A stretch of DNA of 64,000 nt from Hermodice carunculata (taxonomy: Eukaryota; Annelida; Polychaeta; Eunicida; Amphinomidae): NCBI GenBank assembly GCA_964020975.1, contig OZ026613.1:62035511-62099510 (forward strand), read 5' to 3'. The translations under genes and the position numbers were made by a program. Shown here piece by piece: positions 38,801 through 48,790 of the stretch; position 1 is the stretch's first letter; each line of letters starts with the position of its first letter. The notes beneath the pieces were generated by a model. It did no database searches, was not told where the DNA came from, and saw only the letters and a program-made list of their open reading frames with translations.

Positions 38801-39983
38801 AATTTGCATAAATTAAAAGCCTAAAACTTTGCTTTATTGGATGCGGTTATGGGACAAATCTACAAATTGAAGTTGGAATGGTACCTCTACGTATAATAGT
38901 TTTGAAGTTATTCAAGATTTAGATTTTGTGTATTTGTTTTATTTACATTAATTAAAATCCTACAACTTCGGTTCATTGGATGCACCTATGTCACAAACCT
39001 TTAAAGTGAAGTTGAAATGGCACCTCTGTCTGTAATAGTTTTGAAGCTATTCAAGATTTAAATTTTGTTCATTCACCTAATTTGTGTAAATTAGAATTCT
39101 ACAACTTTGGTGCATGGTTCATTAGATGCAACTATGTCACAAACCTATAAAATTGAAGTTGAAATGATACCTCTGTCTATAATAGTTTTGAAGCTAATCA
39201 AGATATAAATTTTGCATATTCACCTAATTTGCATGAATTAAATCCTACAACTTCGGTGCATGGGTCATTGGATGCGGCTGTGCCACAAACCTATAAATTA
39301 AAGTTGGAAAGGCATCTGTATCTATTGTGAGTTTTGGAGATATTAAATTTTTCCGTGCCCCTAATTAGCATAATTTGAAATTCTACAACTTTCATTTGTT
39401 GTCCATTATATCGGCAGGTATCACAAACCGATACATACAGATTGAAATTTTGTTTATATCTGCACTAGTTTGGAAGATATTGAGCTTTTAAAATTTTAAT
39501 TGCCCCTAATGTGCATAATTTTTAACATCACGACTATTCCAAATGATATGCACAATTTCACTTGGAGGTGAGTCAGCATGGTAAGTGTGGTGGTTTTCGG
39601 AATAATAGTGTCCGAGAAAAACTCAGGACAAATTTAGTCGTGAAGATGGATGGAAGGAAGAAAAAAGACAGAATTCTTGGGAAAACTAAATGTCTGGGTT
39701 CGCACCCAGACATAGATATAAACCGGTATGTATGTATGTATGTATGTATGTATGTATGTATGTATGTATGTATGTATGTATGTATGTATGTATGTATGCT
39801 ATATCAAGTGTAAGTTAAGCATATTACAACTGTCTCTTATCTCTCCGTGATTTATGTTTTGCAGTAACGGTTGATTCATCTGATGACCAAATAATGAACT
39901 CTGATCCTGCAATGCCTACGCCTCTGGCCTCTGCCCCAACAACACCCGACGTATTTACAGACCTGTTGCCACCTTTGTCATAA
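29106..39983 (+). CDS. Interferon regulatory factor, IRF1/2-like (9 coding exons)
   Basis: A nuclear transcription factor that should bind GAAA-type interferon-response elements. The exons are 29106-29427, 31868-32053, 32331-32464, 32734-32956, 33724-34005, 34387-34430, 34859-35006, 35992-36114 and 39865-39983. All junctions are GT-AG and in phase, giving 526 residues. The DNA-binding domain covers about residues 52-157. Its tryptophans at 56, 71, 83, 91 and 103 have the 15-12-8-12 spacing of vertebrate IRF1, and the recognition helix [11 protein letters not shown] keeps the Arg, Cys, Asn and Ser that contact DNA. A basic region (about 158-225) follows, then an acidic Ser/Pro-rich tail ending [11 protein letters not shown]. 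No IRF association domain is recognisable. Phrases such as NKDACLF and HTG favour the IRF1/2 group. The N-terminal extension of about 50 residues before the domain is long. ATG 29121 has a better start context (A at -3, G at +4), and ATG 29247 (MDRQ) would give a vertebrate-like start. Confidence 0.92.
30868..30979 (+). repeat. 56-bp tandem duplication in IRF intron 1
   Basis: 'ggtgaaattac' begins at 30868 and again at 30924. Both copies continue with 'gagaggcttata' and 'tgtttac'. Confidence 0.85.
31388..31911 (+). repeat. 263-bp tandem duplication covering the start of IRF exon 2
   Basis: Copy 1 runs from about 31388 to 31648 and copy 2 from about 31651 to 31911, shift 263-264 bp, with high identity. 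Copy 2 holds the real acceptor (tttcag) and the first ~44 bases of exon 2. Copy 1 has 'ttttgg' at the acceptor, so AG is lost, and its exon-like part stops after 'ttggaaagc'. It is therefore a dead partial exon. Confidence 0.9.
31868..32053 (+). CDS. IRF exon 2: recognition helix
   Basis: Begins [19 protein letters not shown] after 'tttcag' and ends LEVN plus one base. The donor is GTGCGC, weaker than the other donors of the gene, but the reading frame joins exactly to exon 3. The first ~45 bases are also present in a defective upstream copy at about 31605-31648. Confidence 0.9.
32331..32464 (+). CDS. IRF exon 3: basic/acidic linker
   Basis: Residues 170-214. A KVERRKR basic cluster is followed by an EEEEDDDD run, then IKQED (194-198, a sumoylation-type motif) and TKKSR. 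Acceptor TTTTAG, donor GTGAGT; phase 0. Confidence 0.88.
32734..32956 (+). CDS. IRF exon 4: basic start, then low-complexity region
   Basis: Residues 215-288. Starts [11 protein letters not shown] (a likely nuclear-localisation segment together with the end of exon 3) and contains IKHE at 244-247. Acceptor TTGCAG, donor GTGAGT; phase 1. Confidence 0.85.
33724..34005 (+). CDS. IRF exon 5: Ser/Thr-rich middle region
   Basis: Residues 289-382. Contains [21 protein letters not shown] and a related phrase [11 protein letters not shown], a loose internal echo. Acceptor CCACAG, donor GTATAC; phase 1. Confidence 0.82.
34387..34430 (+). CDS. IRF exon 6: 44-base acidic microexon
   Basis: Encodes [15 protein letters not shown] (383-397). 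Acceptor TTATAG and donor GTAAGT are good. The phase joins exons 5 and 7 exactly, which is the main support for so short an exon. Skipping it would shift the frame. Confidence 0.72.
34859..35006 (+). CDS. IRF exon 7: Ser/Pro-rich, phosphodegron-like
   Basis: Residues 398-446. Contains DSGISS at 412-417, the DSGxxS pattern recognised by beta-TrCP when phosphorylated, then several SP sites. Acceptor TTTTAG, donor GTATAT; phase 1. Confidence 0.82.
35105..35590 (-). mobile_element. F1-type fragment in IRF intron 7
   Basis: The left edge reads 'ctataaagcagatctgtctgtgtgcc', a worn 3' end. The rest is short body pieces such as 'aattgaagttgaaatgacacctct'. A run of about 18 C lies at 35402. Confidence 0.5.
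35607..35810. repeat. (GA)n microsatellite in IRF intron 7
   Basis: About 204 bp of GA, with a GGGAGA-type variant block in the middle (35675-35725). Confidence 0.97.
35992..36114 (+). CDS. IRF exon 8
   Basis: Residues 447-487, including [18 protein letters not shown] and PFKIPVPNF. Acceptor CAACAG, donor GTATTA; phase 1. Confidence 0.8.
36201..36462 (+). repeat. 131-bp tandem duplication in IRF intron 8
   Basis: 'acttaaatgaacataaag' starts at 36201 and 36332. The two copies differ at only a handful of bases by eye. Confidence 0.9.
36683..37960 (-). mobile_element. F2 repeat, minus-strand copy in IRF intron 8
   Basis: The left edge has 'ttagctgaag' and 'gtcgtccgtccgtc', the reverse complement of the right end of the copy at 45862-47540. 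The body has two ~518-bp units; for example 'ttgtgctgaaatttggt' recurs at about 37055 and 37570, and 'caaatggtca' at about 37322 and 37840. No coding capacity. Confidence 0.65.
38540..39714 (-). mobile_element. F1 element M2, complete, in IRF intron 8
   Basis: On the minus strand both ends are present. The 3' end (38540-38582) has the hairpin TTTGCTTCACAGCAAA and subterminal GTCTGGGTGCC (38572-38582). The 5' palindrome at 39691-39714 includes GCACCCAGAC at 39702-39711, the inverse of the subterminal repeat. Between them lie about seven body units of 110-120 bp and a short purine-rich tract in the (GAAA)n position. About 1175 bp, non-coding. Confidence 0.85.
39726..39798. repeat. (ATGT)n microsatellite in IRF intron 8
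   Basis: About 18 tetranucleotide units, next to the 5' end of M2 and 66 bp before IRF exon 9. Confidence 0.95.
39865..39983 (+). CDS. IRF exon 9: C-terminus and stop
   Basis: Residues 488-526, ending [13 protein letters not shown] and TAA at 39981. The mix of acidic and bulky hydrophobic residues resembles an activation tail (inference). Acceptor TTGCAG, after the largest intron (3.75 kb). Confidence 0.8.
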
Positions 39984-40457
39984 TCGCTGACAATATAATT
40001 ACCAAGCTTACCATAATATCAGCTGTAATATTGCTCATTTTGAGGATGTTATCAGGAGTTACCAGTCCAAAGCTTAATCCAGCAAAGCTAGTTACCAAGG
40101 GAGTATGCAGTGAAAATAGGGCGACTTCAAAGTGTACAGGTAGCCAAAGCATGATAACTGTGAAGAACACTGCAGTCTGGACAGAAGCAGTGTCATTGAA
40201 TGGAGCTGTATCTTCGCCAACACTGGAATGTTAACTGTTTACATCCTTGTGGAGAATATTTTATTGTTGGAACATGCCCGTCATATACAACCCAGGTGTC
40301 CTTGATTTTCTATTTTCTTTGATGGTGTTATGAAGCGAACATCGTACATCCTATGCACACCGAACGCGGGTGATAAAATGCATGCAACAGTTTCTGACGT
40401 GTTGGAGTGGGACTAGAGCATTCACTTATGAAACACCAACGTGTCATATGATTGAAA

Positions 40458-40463
40458 AATAAA
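40458..40463 (+). terminator. Polyadenylation signal of the IRF gene
   Basis: AATAAA, about 475 bp past the stop codon, followed by 'gactgtgtataaatgc'. It is the first good signal after the stop. Cleavage would fall near 40480. Confidence 0.6.
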
Positions 40464-40489
40464 GACTGTGTATAAATGCTTTAAGCTAT

Positions 40490-41304
40490 TTACTTCGAAC
40501 ATAAATGTGACAAGCAACCTCATTGTGAATATCCGCAAGGTTGACTACGCATAGTATAGACGATTATATTACAATCCAATATTTCATTGCAGGATCTTCG
40601 AGGAAACTTGCAACATAGAGTTAACTTCGTGAAGAATGCTTTGTGTTTTTACTCATTGAAAAAACTGTGATAATATGGTTTATACATCAATTTGACACTT
40701 TCTGAAGGAATTGTGATATATAATCTGTACAAGTGTTCTGTCCCAAAACAGCTGTTCATGTAGACTGGTTAGATTGTCACATATTGTATATGCATGCTGC
40801 TTTAAGCTTTTGAAATACACGCGCCAGTTATATTATCATTAAATGATTATTACACGACACATTTGTCCAAGTCCTATTTGCTTGAATCTTGCAAACACTC
40901 AAAGGAGATTAATCTCTGTTCTTCACCATTTAAGTGGTAATCCTCTTACCAAGTATGATTATTTCATAAATTCTACAGTGGGCATGTGCCCCCCCCCCCC
41001 CCCTTGTCCTAAACAATGCTTGTACATGGAACGGTATGGCCGTTAATCTGTGAAATTTTGATTTTTTTTTTGTTCATCATAGAGGAGCATCCATATCTCC
41101 GTGGGTGTTTGCGCATAAGTAAACATATGTAAATAAAAAAAAAAGGATCTTTAGTAACAGAGTCATTTGTCTTCAGAATAGTCTGTCAGAGCATGTTGAG
41201 TCAGGGCTAAGTTAAATTGCTTTTATAACTGTCATGAGGATTAAACTTTTTTTATTTTGAGTATATTACTTTTTAGTCTGTCTGTCTGTCTGTCTGTCTG
41301 TCTT

Positions 41305-41339
<35 letters not shown>

Positions 41340-42410
41340 GAGTGAAAGTATTGTAGCAGCAAAAAAAAAACAAAAAAAAAACAGTTGGCCCATGTTCCAC
41401 CATTATGTACGAACTTGGCATAAACTAAAGGCTGAGAATGAAAGTTCACAAATATTCCCATGGTAACATCCAATAGTAGTGCAAAATATTGTAAAATTGA
41501 TATGTTCAGAATCCCACAAAGTTGTAAGAATAGGATGGTGCAACATGGCTAAATTGTGTGCGGTACATCTTTTAGCGAACAATATTTCACGATTGCTGGT
41601 CATGGTTGTATGCAGATTAACCCTCACCAGTATCATCTATGGTATTGGTATGACTTGGACATACGTTTTTTTCAGCATATGCTTGACATTATTATTGATG
41701 AGAATTCGAAGCGACCAGGAAATGTTATAACGAAAAAGTTTGAAAGACCCCATGGAGAGGGAGTTATTATTTGAAAGACCCAATACAAAGCGTGTTTTAG
41801 ATTAAAGATGAACGATTCAAATAATTATTAAATAAAGTAGGCAACCTGAAGATGATAACATTGGACTCCATTGTGAAAAAGTCATTTGTTCACTGATAGC
41901 AAAAAATAGTATTGCCTCATAAACACAGTTCCTTGATAAAATGTAGCTCATTAAAGGGACACTCGAATTTACATTCGTAATTTAAAAATACGTTTTTCTC
42001 TTTATAGCTTTTCTGGTGTATCTTTTCTACATATCATCGCAAGATAAACTTTACTGGGGCATCTGTTCATATTCCAGATTCACTTACATTCTGGCTGAAA
42101 ACGACAAACCAAGGAAGGGCAATGGAATAAATAAAATCAACAAATATTCTTGGTCACCATACAGATGAAATGACTAATAGTTGGACTATAACTAAGCATG
42201 CTATACCACAGGGGGAAACTGGTGTGCAAGGACCTATAAAATACGGATGTATGTTTACACGTTACACAGACAGGCCTTTATCTTTTAACTCTTTCAGTGA
42301 TAATCACGTCTAAGGTCGATCTTCTAAAGTCAAACCAGTCCGAATTATCATTAGGATCTCAGATTCGTATTCCTCGTAAAAAGACCCCTTCACATCATAA
42401 GATGCAACAC
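40490..42410. other. Unique-looking DNA downstream of IRF
   Basis: No gene is recognised. Contains a C run (40988), A runs (41140, 41360) and a CTGT/CT microsatellite at 41277-41338. Short frames around 41480-41775 have no family motif. Confidence 0.45.
41277..41338. repeat. (CTGT)n/(CT)n microsatellite
   Basis: CTGT units, then CT units, read directly. Confidence 0.95.
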
Positions 42411-42414
42411 CCAA

Positions 42415-42780
42415 CAAATAGACTGGTACACCTGCCGCATGTGGTGACCACTGTGAACAGCCTTTCTGCTTGTCGTGGTTTATTCTATTATAAACATATT
42501 TGTTTCAACTGGATTGCCTAATAGTTACAGTAAACTAGTCTGGACTGCAGTGAAAAAAGGCACCTGCTGTATGGTCATTTTTTTCTGGGCTGAAGGGGAA
42601 AATACAGCAGATACCACTCTATATTACAGTAGTCCATCTTTTGAGAGACCATCATTTGGGCAAGTCAAAAGTGATCACAGACAGCCTATAAGCCCTCGGT
42701 GTAGGGTCAATGAAGAGGACAAATGAAACACAATGGACCTCATAATAATGTGGCCTTGATAGGCAGGTGGTCTGCAATTG
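42415..42780 (-). repeat. Dispersed repeat R-C, minus copy
   Basis: Reverse-complement match to 54840-55213: 'gaccacctgcctat', 'acattattatgaggtccattgtg', 'gtgaccatacagcaggtg' and 'gtacaccagtct' appear in inverted order. Ends in the sequence that borders F1 element E5. Confidence 0.7.
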
Positions 42781-42961
42781 AATTTTTTCTGAGGGTGGGC
42801 TAGTTTTATTTTATTCATGAATATTGTGTTTTAAACTGTAATAGATGTGATGATGCACAAGGAGATCACATACAGGAGGTGCTTTCTCGTTGTTGGGCCA
42901 TAGGAGATGACAAATATAGCAATATAGACCTTCTGATGATAGACTGTGATTACATTGTTCT

Positions 42962-42982
42962 TATGTCTGTGCGCCAACACAT

Positions 42983-43047
<65 letters not shown>

Positions 43048-43608
43048 TTTCTTTCCTTCTTTCTTTACTAGTAATTCTGTCCGACAATTTTCTCCAACAC
43101 TATTACACTCAGAAACTCCAAACTTGATCTGATTATTGATCTATACATGAAGTTGTGTCTTTTACAAAGATGGTTGCTGCAATTAAAATTATGCAAATTG
43201 AGGTCATTTGAAATTTATATCTCGAAAATCTTCAAAATAATAATAGGCAGATGTCATTTCAACTTCAATATCTAACTCTGTGCTTAAGGCGCATTCAATG
43301 ATCCACAAATGAAAGTGGTGAAATTTTGATTTATGCTCATTAGGGCACATGAAAAGTTTAAGTGTTGAATATCTTCAAAATGATAATAAATAGAGATGCC
43401 AATGTAACTTCATTATATAGGTTTGTACTGTAGGCGCATCCAACGAACCACGAACGAAAGTTGTCGAACTTTAATTTATTAATTAGGGCCACATAAAAAG
43501 TTTAAGTTTTGAATATCTTCAGAGCTATCATAGGTAGAAGTTGTTAAATTTATGCAAGTTTTTGAGGCATAGTAACAGATTTGCTTTCAAAAAGATCTTC
43601 TTTTCTAC
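42962..43608 (+). mobile_element. F1 element E5
   Basis: 5' end TATGTCTGTGCGCCAACACA, (CTTT)n at 42984-43045, three or four body units ('gaatatcttcaaaatgataataaatagagatgcc'), and a worn 3' hairpin 'gatttgctttcaaaaagatc' with CTAC near 43605 followed by TTT. About 650 bp. Confidence 0.7.
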
Positions 43609-43704
43609 TTTCACACTCCATTTCTGTGTTTATTAATCGATAAAGTTGTGAAAGCTGTCGCGCCATATTGGAACACTCTTCTTAACAATAACAACAACAA
43701 CAAC

Positions 43705-43705
<1 letters not shown>

Positions 43706-43751
<46 letters not shown>
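43706..43751. repeat. (GAT)n microsatellite
   Basis: About 15 trinucleotide units following an ACA-rich stretch. Confidence 0.95.
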
Positions 43752-44138
43752 CCCCCATGATCGGAGAAATATACATGAAGTATACATAGGTACATCGAAA
43801 TAACGACCGACAGAAAAATGTAGAAAAGAACAGACCAGGCACATGGAGCAAAAACACGTTCCCTAAAAACAAAATTAAACCAAAACAAAAACAAAACAAA
43901 ACAGCAATAACAGCAAAATAAGAAAAAAAATGAAAGAAAGAAAAAAAAGAAAGAACAAAAACAAAAAAACTTGTAACCGCAATTCACAATAGTCACAGAT
44001 CATAAAACTAGCATTTTACCACCGTTTGACTGGCTATGTTTACATATTTGGTACAAAAATGCTTGCAGACTGGTTAGATGGCATGGAGAAATCAGTTGTT
44101 TATTTCATATTTCCAAAGGGGTGCGCGAAGGTAGCGTG
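43752..44138. other. A-rich DNA, nothing recognised
   Basis: Long A-rich stretch with AAAC and GAAA runs; no gene or repeat end. Confidence 0.5.
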
Positions 44139-44267
44139 ATGGTTCTATTTGTGATAGGGATTACATGTGTAGACTTCTGCCTAGAGATCCAGTGGTCTCT
44201 TGGGATTAAGGGCAGGCTCATCTAGATCCAGACATTAAGGCAAAATGCGTAGAACGGCACTTACAGA

Positions 44268-44376
<109 letters not shown>

Positions 44377-44436
44377 CCAGCTTGTAAGGCCTATCTCACC
44401 AGAGGCCATCTCTGTTAACAGAACACCAATGAAATA

Positions 44437-44459
44437 GAATGTCACAAAGTGTGACATTC
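44437..44459. other. Perfect 10-bp hairpin
   Basis: GAATGTCACA and TGTGACATTC are exact inverses around AAG. Confidence 0.8.
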
Positions 44460-44540
44460 CTATTATTGTCCCCTTTACCGAGGGCTATCCATCTTCAAAG
44501 GCCACTTTGGAACTGCATGTGTCCAAAGCAGACAATTTGG

Positions 44541-45060
44541 TATGTCTGTGTGAACACAGACATATTGTTTTTTTTCCGAGTATTCTTTATTTCTTGCTCA
44601 TCTTTCCACTTTATTTTTGTATCGGCCGAAACTTAGACACCTTTTGAGCCAGAAACTCCAAATTTGGCATGGAGTTAGTTCCCATGGTGAAGGTTCGCAC
44701 ATCATTCCGAATAGGCAACTGGTTACAAATTATGCATATTAGGGCCGTTTGAAAGTTTCAGTCCCTTCTGGCTTCTAAAGCATTCAACATAGAGGCCCGA
44801 GGTTCTATTAATACATTTTGGGGGGCTGAGTATCTATTGGACACATTACATCAGTTGTGAAATTTAAACATAAAATTACGCAAATTCGGCACAGGTTAGA
44901 ATTTTAAAGTTGAGTATCTTCAGAACTATAATTGAGAGAGGTATCATTCAAACATAAATTCATAAGTTTGTGCTGTAGGTGCACCAAATGAACCGCATAC
45001 CAAAGTTCTAAAATTTAGATCTATGGTAATTAGGGTAATATGGAAATTTTAATTGCCTGC
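44541..45060 (+). mobile_element. F1 element E6, 3' end lost
   Basis: 5' hairpin TATGTCTGTGTGAACACAGA continuing to CATA, a T-rich stretch where the CTTT tract would be, then body units shared with 53200-53560 ('cccttctggcttctaaag'). No 3' hairpin is found before 45060. Confidence 0.65.
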
Positions 45061-45124
45061 AACACACATCCCCACTTCTAGAACATGTACACGTTGGTTA
45101 CCATCATGTACCTCGATGCTTGTC

Positions 45125-45545
45125 CTAGGACTGGTCATTCAAAGGAGGAATTATTGTATTTTGATATACAGTGGTACTTGTTGTATTTCGACCCCCCCCC
45201 CCTTCAGTCCAAAAAGGTGACCATACAACAGGTGGCCTTTCACTGCATGATAAATATACAAAATCCCAACTGCTCTCTCTAGAAGGGGGGGGGGGGGGGG
45301 GTTCAGTACGCTGGTACAAGTAGTAATTTTTCTAGAGTACGCAGTACCGAAAATAAAAATCTTTCAAAATTTTGGATAGTACGAAGTACGTAAAATAAGA
45401 GGGCTTCCAGTACGCCAGTACGGGAAACCCCTCACCCGCCCTCTCTCTAACAAATGTGACCACAACAAGGCAGCGTGGTTGTTCACAGTAGTGGCTACAT
45501 GCAGCAGGTATATCAGTCTACTTTTAGGGTGTCATATCTTGTGAT
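45125..45545 (+). repeat. Dispersed repeat R-C, split copy
   Basis: Both halves match 54990-55213 ('ccatacaacaggtggcctttcactg' and 'gcagcaggtatatcagtctactttt'). An unrelated stretch at about 45290-45440 with a long G run separates them. Confidence 0.7.
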
Positions 45546-45861
45546 CACATTGAGCATATATATTTTAGTCAATTACACTAACTGGCAGCATTGGGAAGCT
45601 TCAATGCCCAATAAGATTCAAGCAGGAAGAAAAAATGTTGATATTTTAGGTACGTTTGTTGTTGGGGTTCAGCTGATGAACATGTGATCAAAAGTTGTGG
45701 AATTTGAAAGCTTGTTTCTTAATTTATAACAGGAAATATATGGACTACCAGAGGGGATGGGCGACGCATTACACTGGTACAGGAAAAAAATTTGCACCAG
45801 GACAGCATACAGAAAATACGGTTGTTCCAAAATAATGGTCAGTGCAAAATACAAACAAGAG

Positions 45862-47540
45862 GGTTGTGTGAAAAGCCCATGCTCAGCGGCCCTAGAGATT
45901 CATCACACTTGTGGCTCTGTGAACTTGGGATAGGATCAAGATGACCCATGTGGGCCTACTGAGTAAGTCTGACTTTTCTGGAAGAACACTAACATGTGCA
46001 ACATCAAGGTCCCAGTTCATGAAGTTGTCAAGTTATAGCACTGAAGAATAAAATTCAGGTCAGTTGTCCTGTGACCTTGGCAATGTGGTCAAAGTCACTC
46101 ATGTACTGTCCTAGCTTGGCCCTCAAAGAGGATCATAACCATGTAAAACATCAAAGTCCAGGCTAAAATAGTTCTCAAGTTATCATCTCTAGAGTTATAT
46201 ACACGTAAGTGACCATGTGACCTTGACTATGAGGTCAAGGTCACCCATGTACTGTGGAACGCCACCTGTCTTGCCCTCAAGTGTTTATATGCAATTTTGA
46301 ATCAATTGGCCAAGTCGTTTTGAAGAGGATATTTTAAGATTTGGCCAAAAAGGAAAAAAAAAATCTATATATCACTGGAGCGTGACCATTTGAACAAAAT
46401 TAGTACAGACTCACCCAAGGTATATTCCCACCAAGTTTGAAGTGAATCTGGTCAGCGGTTTTGGAGGAGTCGAAAATGTGAATTACCATAGCAATCCCCA
46501 TTCACTTACATAGTAATCAATAGGACAATATGCATTAAACGCCAAGTACCAGACTGAAAAAAAAATAATTAAAAATTAGAGATCCACAGCAACGCCATCG
46601 TGTGAATAACTTTGGTGGGACCTTCTACAAAAACATTTGCACCACGTTTCAGCATAATGTAAGTGACGGTTTTGCATTAAAAATATTTGAAAAATCACAG
46701 CCCCACCTGTTGAACAAATTAAGGTATAAGGGCCCCAAGAAGTCTCCCTACGCAATTTCGATGCGATTGGCCAAGCAGTTTCGGAGAATTCTTTTTTAAG
46801 ATTTGCCCCCCCCCTCCCCCCTCAAAAAAATGAGCAAAAAAATTCCTAAAAAATCCAGGCATAACTGGACCGTAACCATTTGAGCACACTTAGCAGAGAC
46901 CCACCCAAGATACATCCCCATTAAGTTTGAAGTGAATCTGGCTATTGGTTTTGGAGAAGAAGTCAAAATCGTGAATAACCACTGCAATCCCCATTCACTT
47001 ACATAGTAATCAATAGGACTATATGCATTAACCGATAAGTACCGGAATTGAAAATTCGTTAAAAATCAGAGATCCACAGCAACGCTACGTAGTGAGCAGT
47101 CTTGTGTTACCCTTCCACAACGAACATTTCCACCAAGTTTCAGTACAATCTGAGAGACAGTTTTGGAAAAGAAGTCGAAAATAGCAAAAAATCACAAAAA
47201 TTCATTAAAAAAAAAAAAAAAAAAAAAAAAATGGTAAAAATTGTGGCGCCACCTGTTGAACAAATTAAGACCTAGGGGCCCCCAGAAGTGTCCTTATACA
47301 ATTTTAAAGGCGGAGAAGAATATCTTTTAAGATCCCCCCCCAACTAAAAAGTCATAAAAAGTCACTGGAGCGTGACCATTTGAACAAACTTGGTAGAGAC
47401 CCACCGAGGGTATATCCCCACCAAGTTTGAGGGGAATCTCGCCGACGGTTTTTGAGAAAAAGTCCAAAACGTGAATTACGGACAGACCACGACGGACCCT
47501 CACAAAAGCTCAGATGACTGACTAGTCAGCTGAGCTAAAA
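45862..47540 (+). mobile_element. F2 repeat, plus copy with 3' end
   Basis: The left part matches 62310-62700 ('gctctgtgaacttgggataggatca'). The body has ~490-500-bp units, each with 'gtgaccatttgaacaaa', 'accaagtttga(a/g)g' and 'cggttttggaga', starting near 46376, 46864 and 47364. The right end at about 47508-47540 is a hairpin: AGCTCAGATGACT, then AGTCAGCTGAGCT, preceded by 'gacggaccctcac'. GTCAGCTGAGC there is the inverse of GCTCAGCTGAC near the left end of the copy at 62310. Non-coding. Confidence 0.75.
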
Positions 47541-47989
47541 ATGAGAGGCAGTTTTTACCATGTCATGTAAAATAAAATGCCTCAGTATGTTAGTTGGGAA
47601 ATATATCTTTACACTTCTCTAGAAAGATCTCATAACACCATCAAAAACTGTTAACTTTCCACAACTAGCTTTGAAAGTGGCTGCCGATAGGGTAGATTTT
47701 ACAGTGCCGCGAGGACACTGGATATTTGACTTATAATATTTCAAACCATTTTCGCTATCAAAATGTGTACGTAATCCGCACAAATATATTTATGCAAATC
47801 ATTAGCATCTGAAAATTAAACTGCTTCATATTTGACATAAAATTGGGGATAGATATATAATTTTATCTCCTTTGATTAAGTATATTGACTAACACTATGG
47901 AATGGCCACCAACAACATATTAATGGAAAATTAAAAGGACTATTAATGCTGTCAACACATGCAAACTCTTCACACACCGACATATTTGT

Positions 47990-48664
47990 TTTCAAGCGAA
48001 TCTGAGTTTTTGCGCTATAGATGATATGCTTAGGAGACAGATTCTGACAGACTGGGCTAATTCATTATGAATGCAAATTTTCATAATTAGCATATAGTTA
48101 CACCTACTGCACGATCCTATGAGTTGAAGTTGGAATGGCATCTCTGTCTATGATAAAAATGAAGAGATCTAAGTTTAAAATTGTCATGTGTCCCCAACTA
48201 GCATCTGAAAATTGAACTGTTTCATATTTGACAAAATTCAAATTTCATAACTTTTGCTTCTGGGTCCTTGGATGTACCTATAGCACAAACCTATGTATTG
48301 AAGTTAGAATGGCATCTCTATCTATAATACTTTTGCAGCTATTCAACTTCAAAAGTTTCAAATGACCATAGTCAGCGTAATTTTAAGTTATACAACTCTT
48401 GCAATGTGTCCAATAGATGCATAGCCCCAACAAATGTACCAATAGAACTAACATTTGGGTCTTTATGTTGAATACTTTATAAGCCAGAAGGGATTGAAAT
48501 TTTCAAGTGTTCCTAATTTGCATAATTTTCAACCTGTAGACTATTCGGAGCAACAGGCGAAACTTCACCATATAAGATATGTCCATGCCAACTTTAAGAT
48601 GTCTGGCTTGCACGGTGTCTGAGTTTAAGCCGACTCAAAAATAAAGTGGAGATATAGGCTAGAA

Positions 48665-48739
<75 letters not shown>

Positions 48740-48790
48740 GAGAAAAGAAAGAAAGAATGAAAAATATATCTTTGTTCACACACAGCCATA
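47990..48790 (-). mobile_element. F1-type element M6, worn
   Basis: Minus orientation: degenerate 3' hairpin 'tttgttttcaagcgaatc' at the left, body units ('ttgaagttagaatggcatctctatctataata'), a GA/GACA tract at 48664-48750, and 'ttgttcacacacagccata' as a decayed 5' palindrome. Confidence 0.6.
48664..48750. repeat. (GA)n/(GACA)n microsatellite
   Basis: GA units, then GACA units, then GAAA units, in the tract position of M6. Confidence 0.9.

Noticed and set aside
40031-40234. 67-residue plus-strand frame just after the IRF stop
   Set aside because: It lies in the 3' untranslated region, has no motif, and the TAA at 39981 ends an in-phase model.
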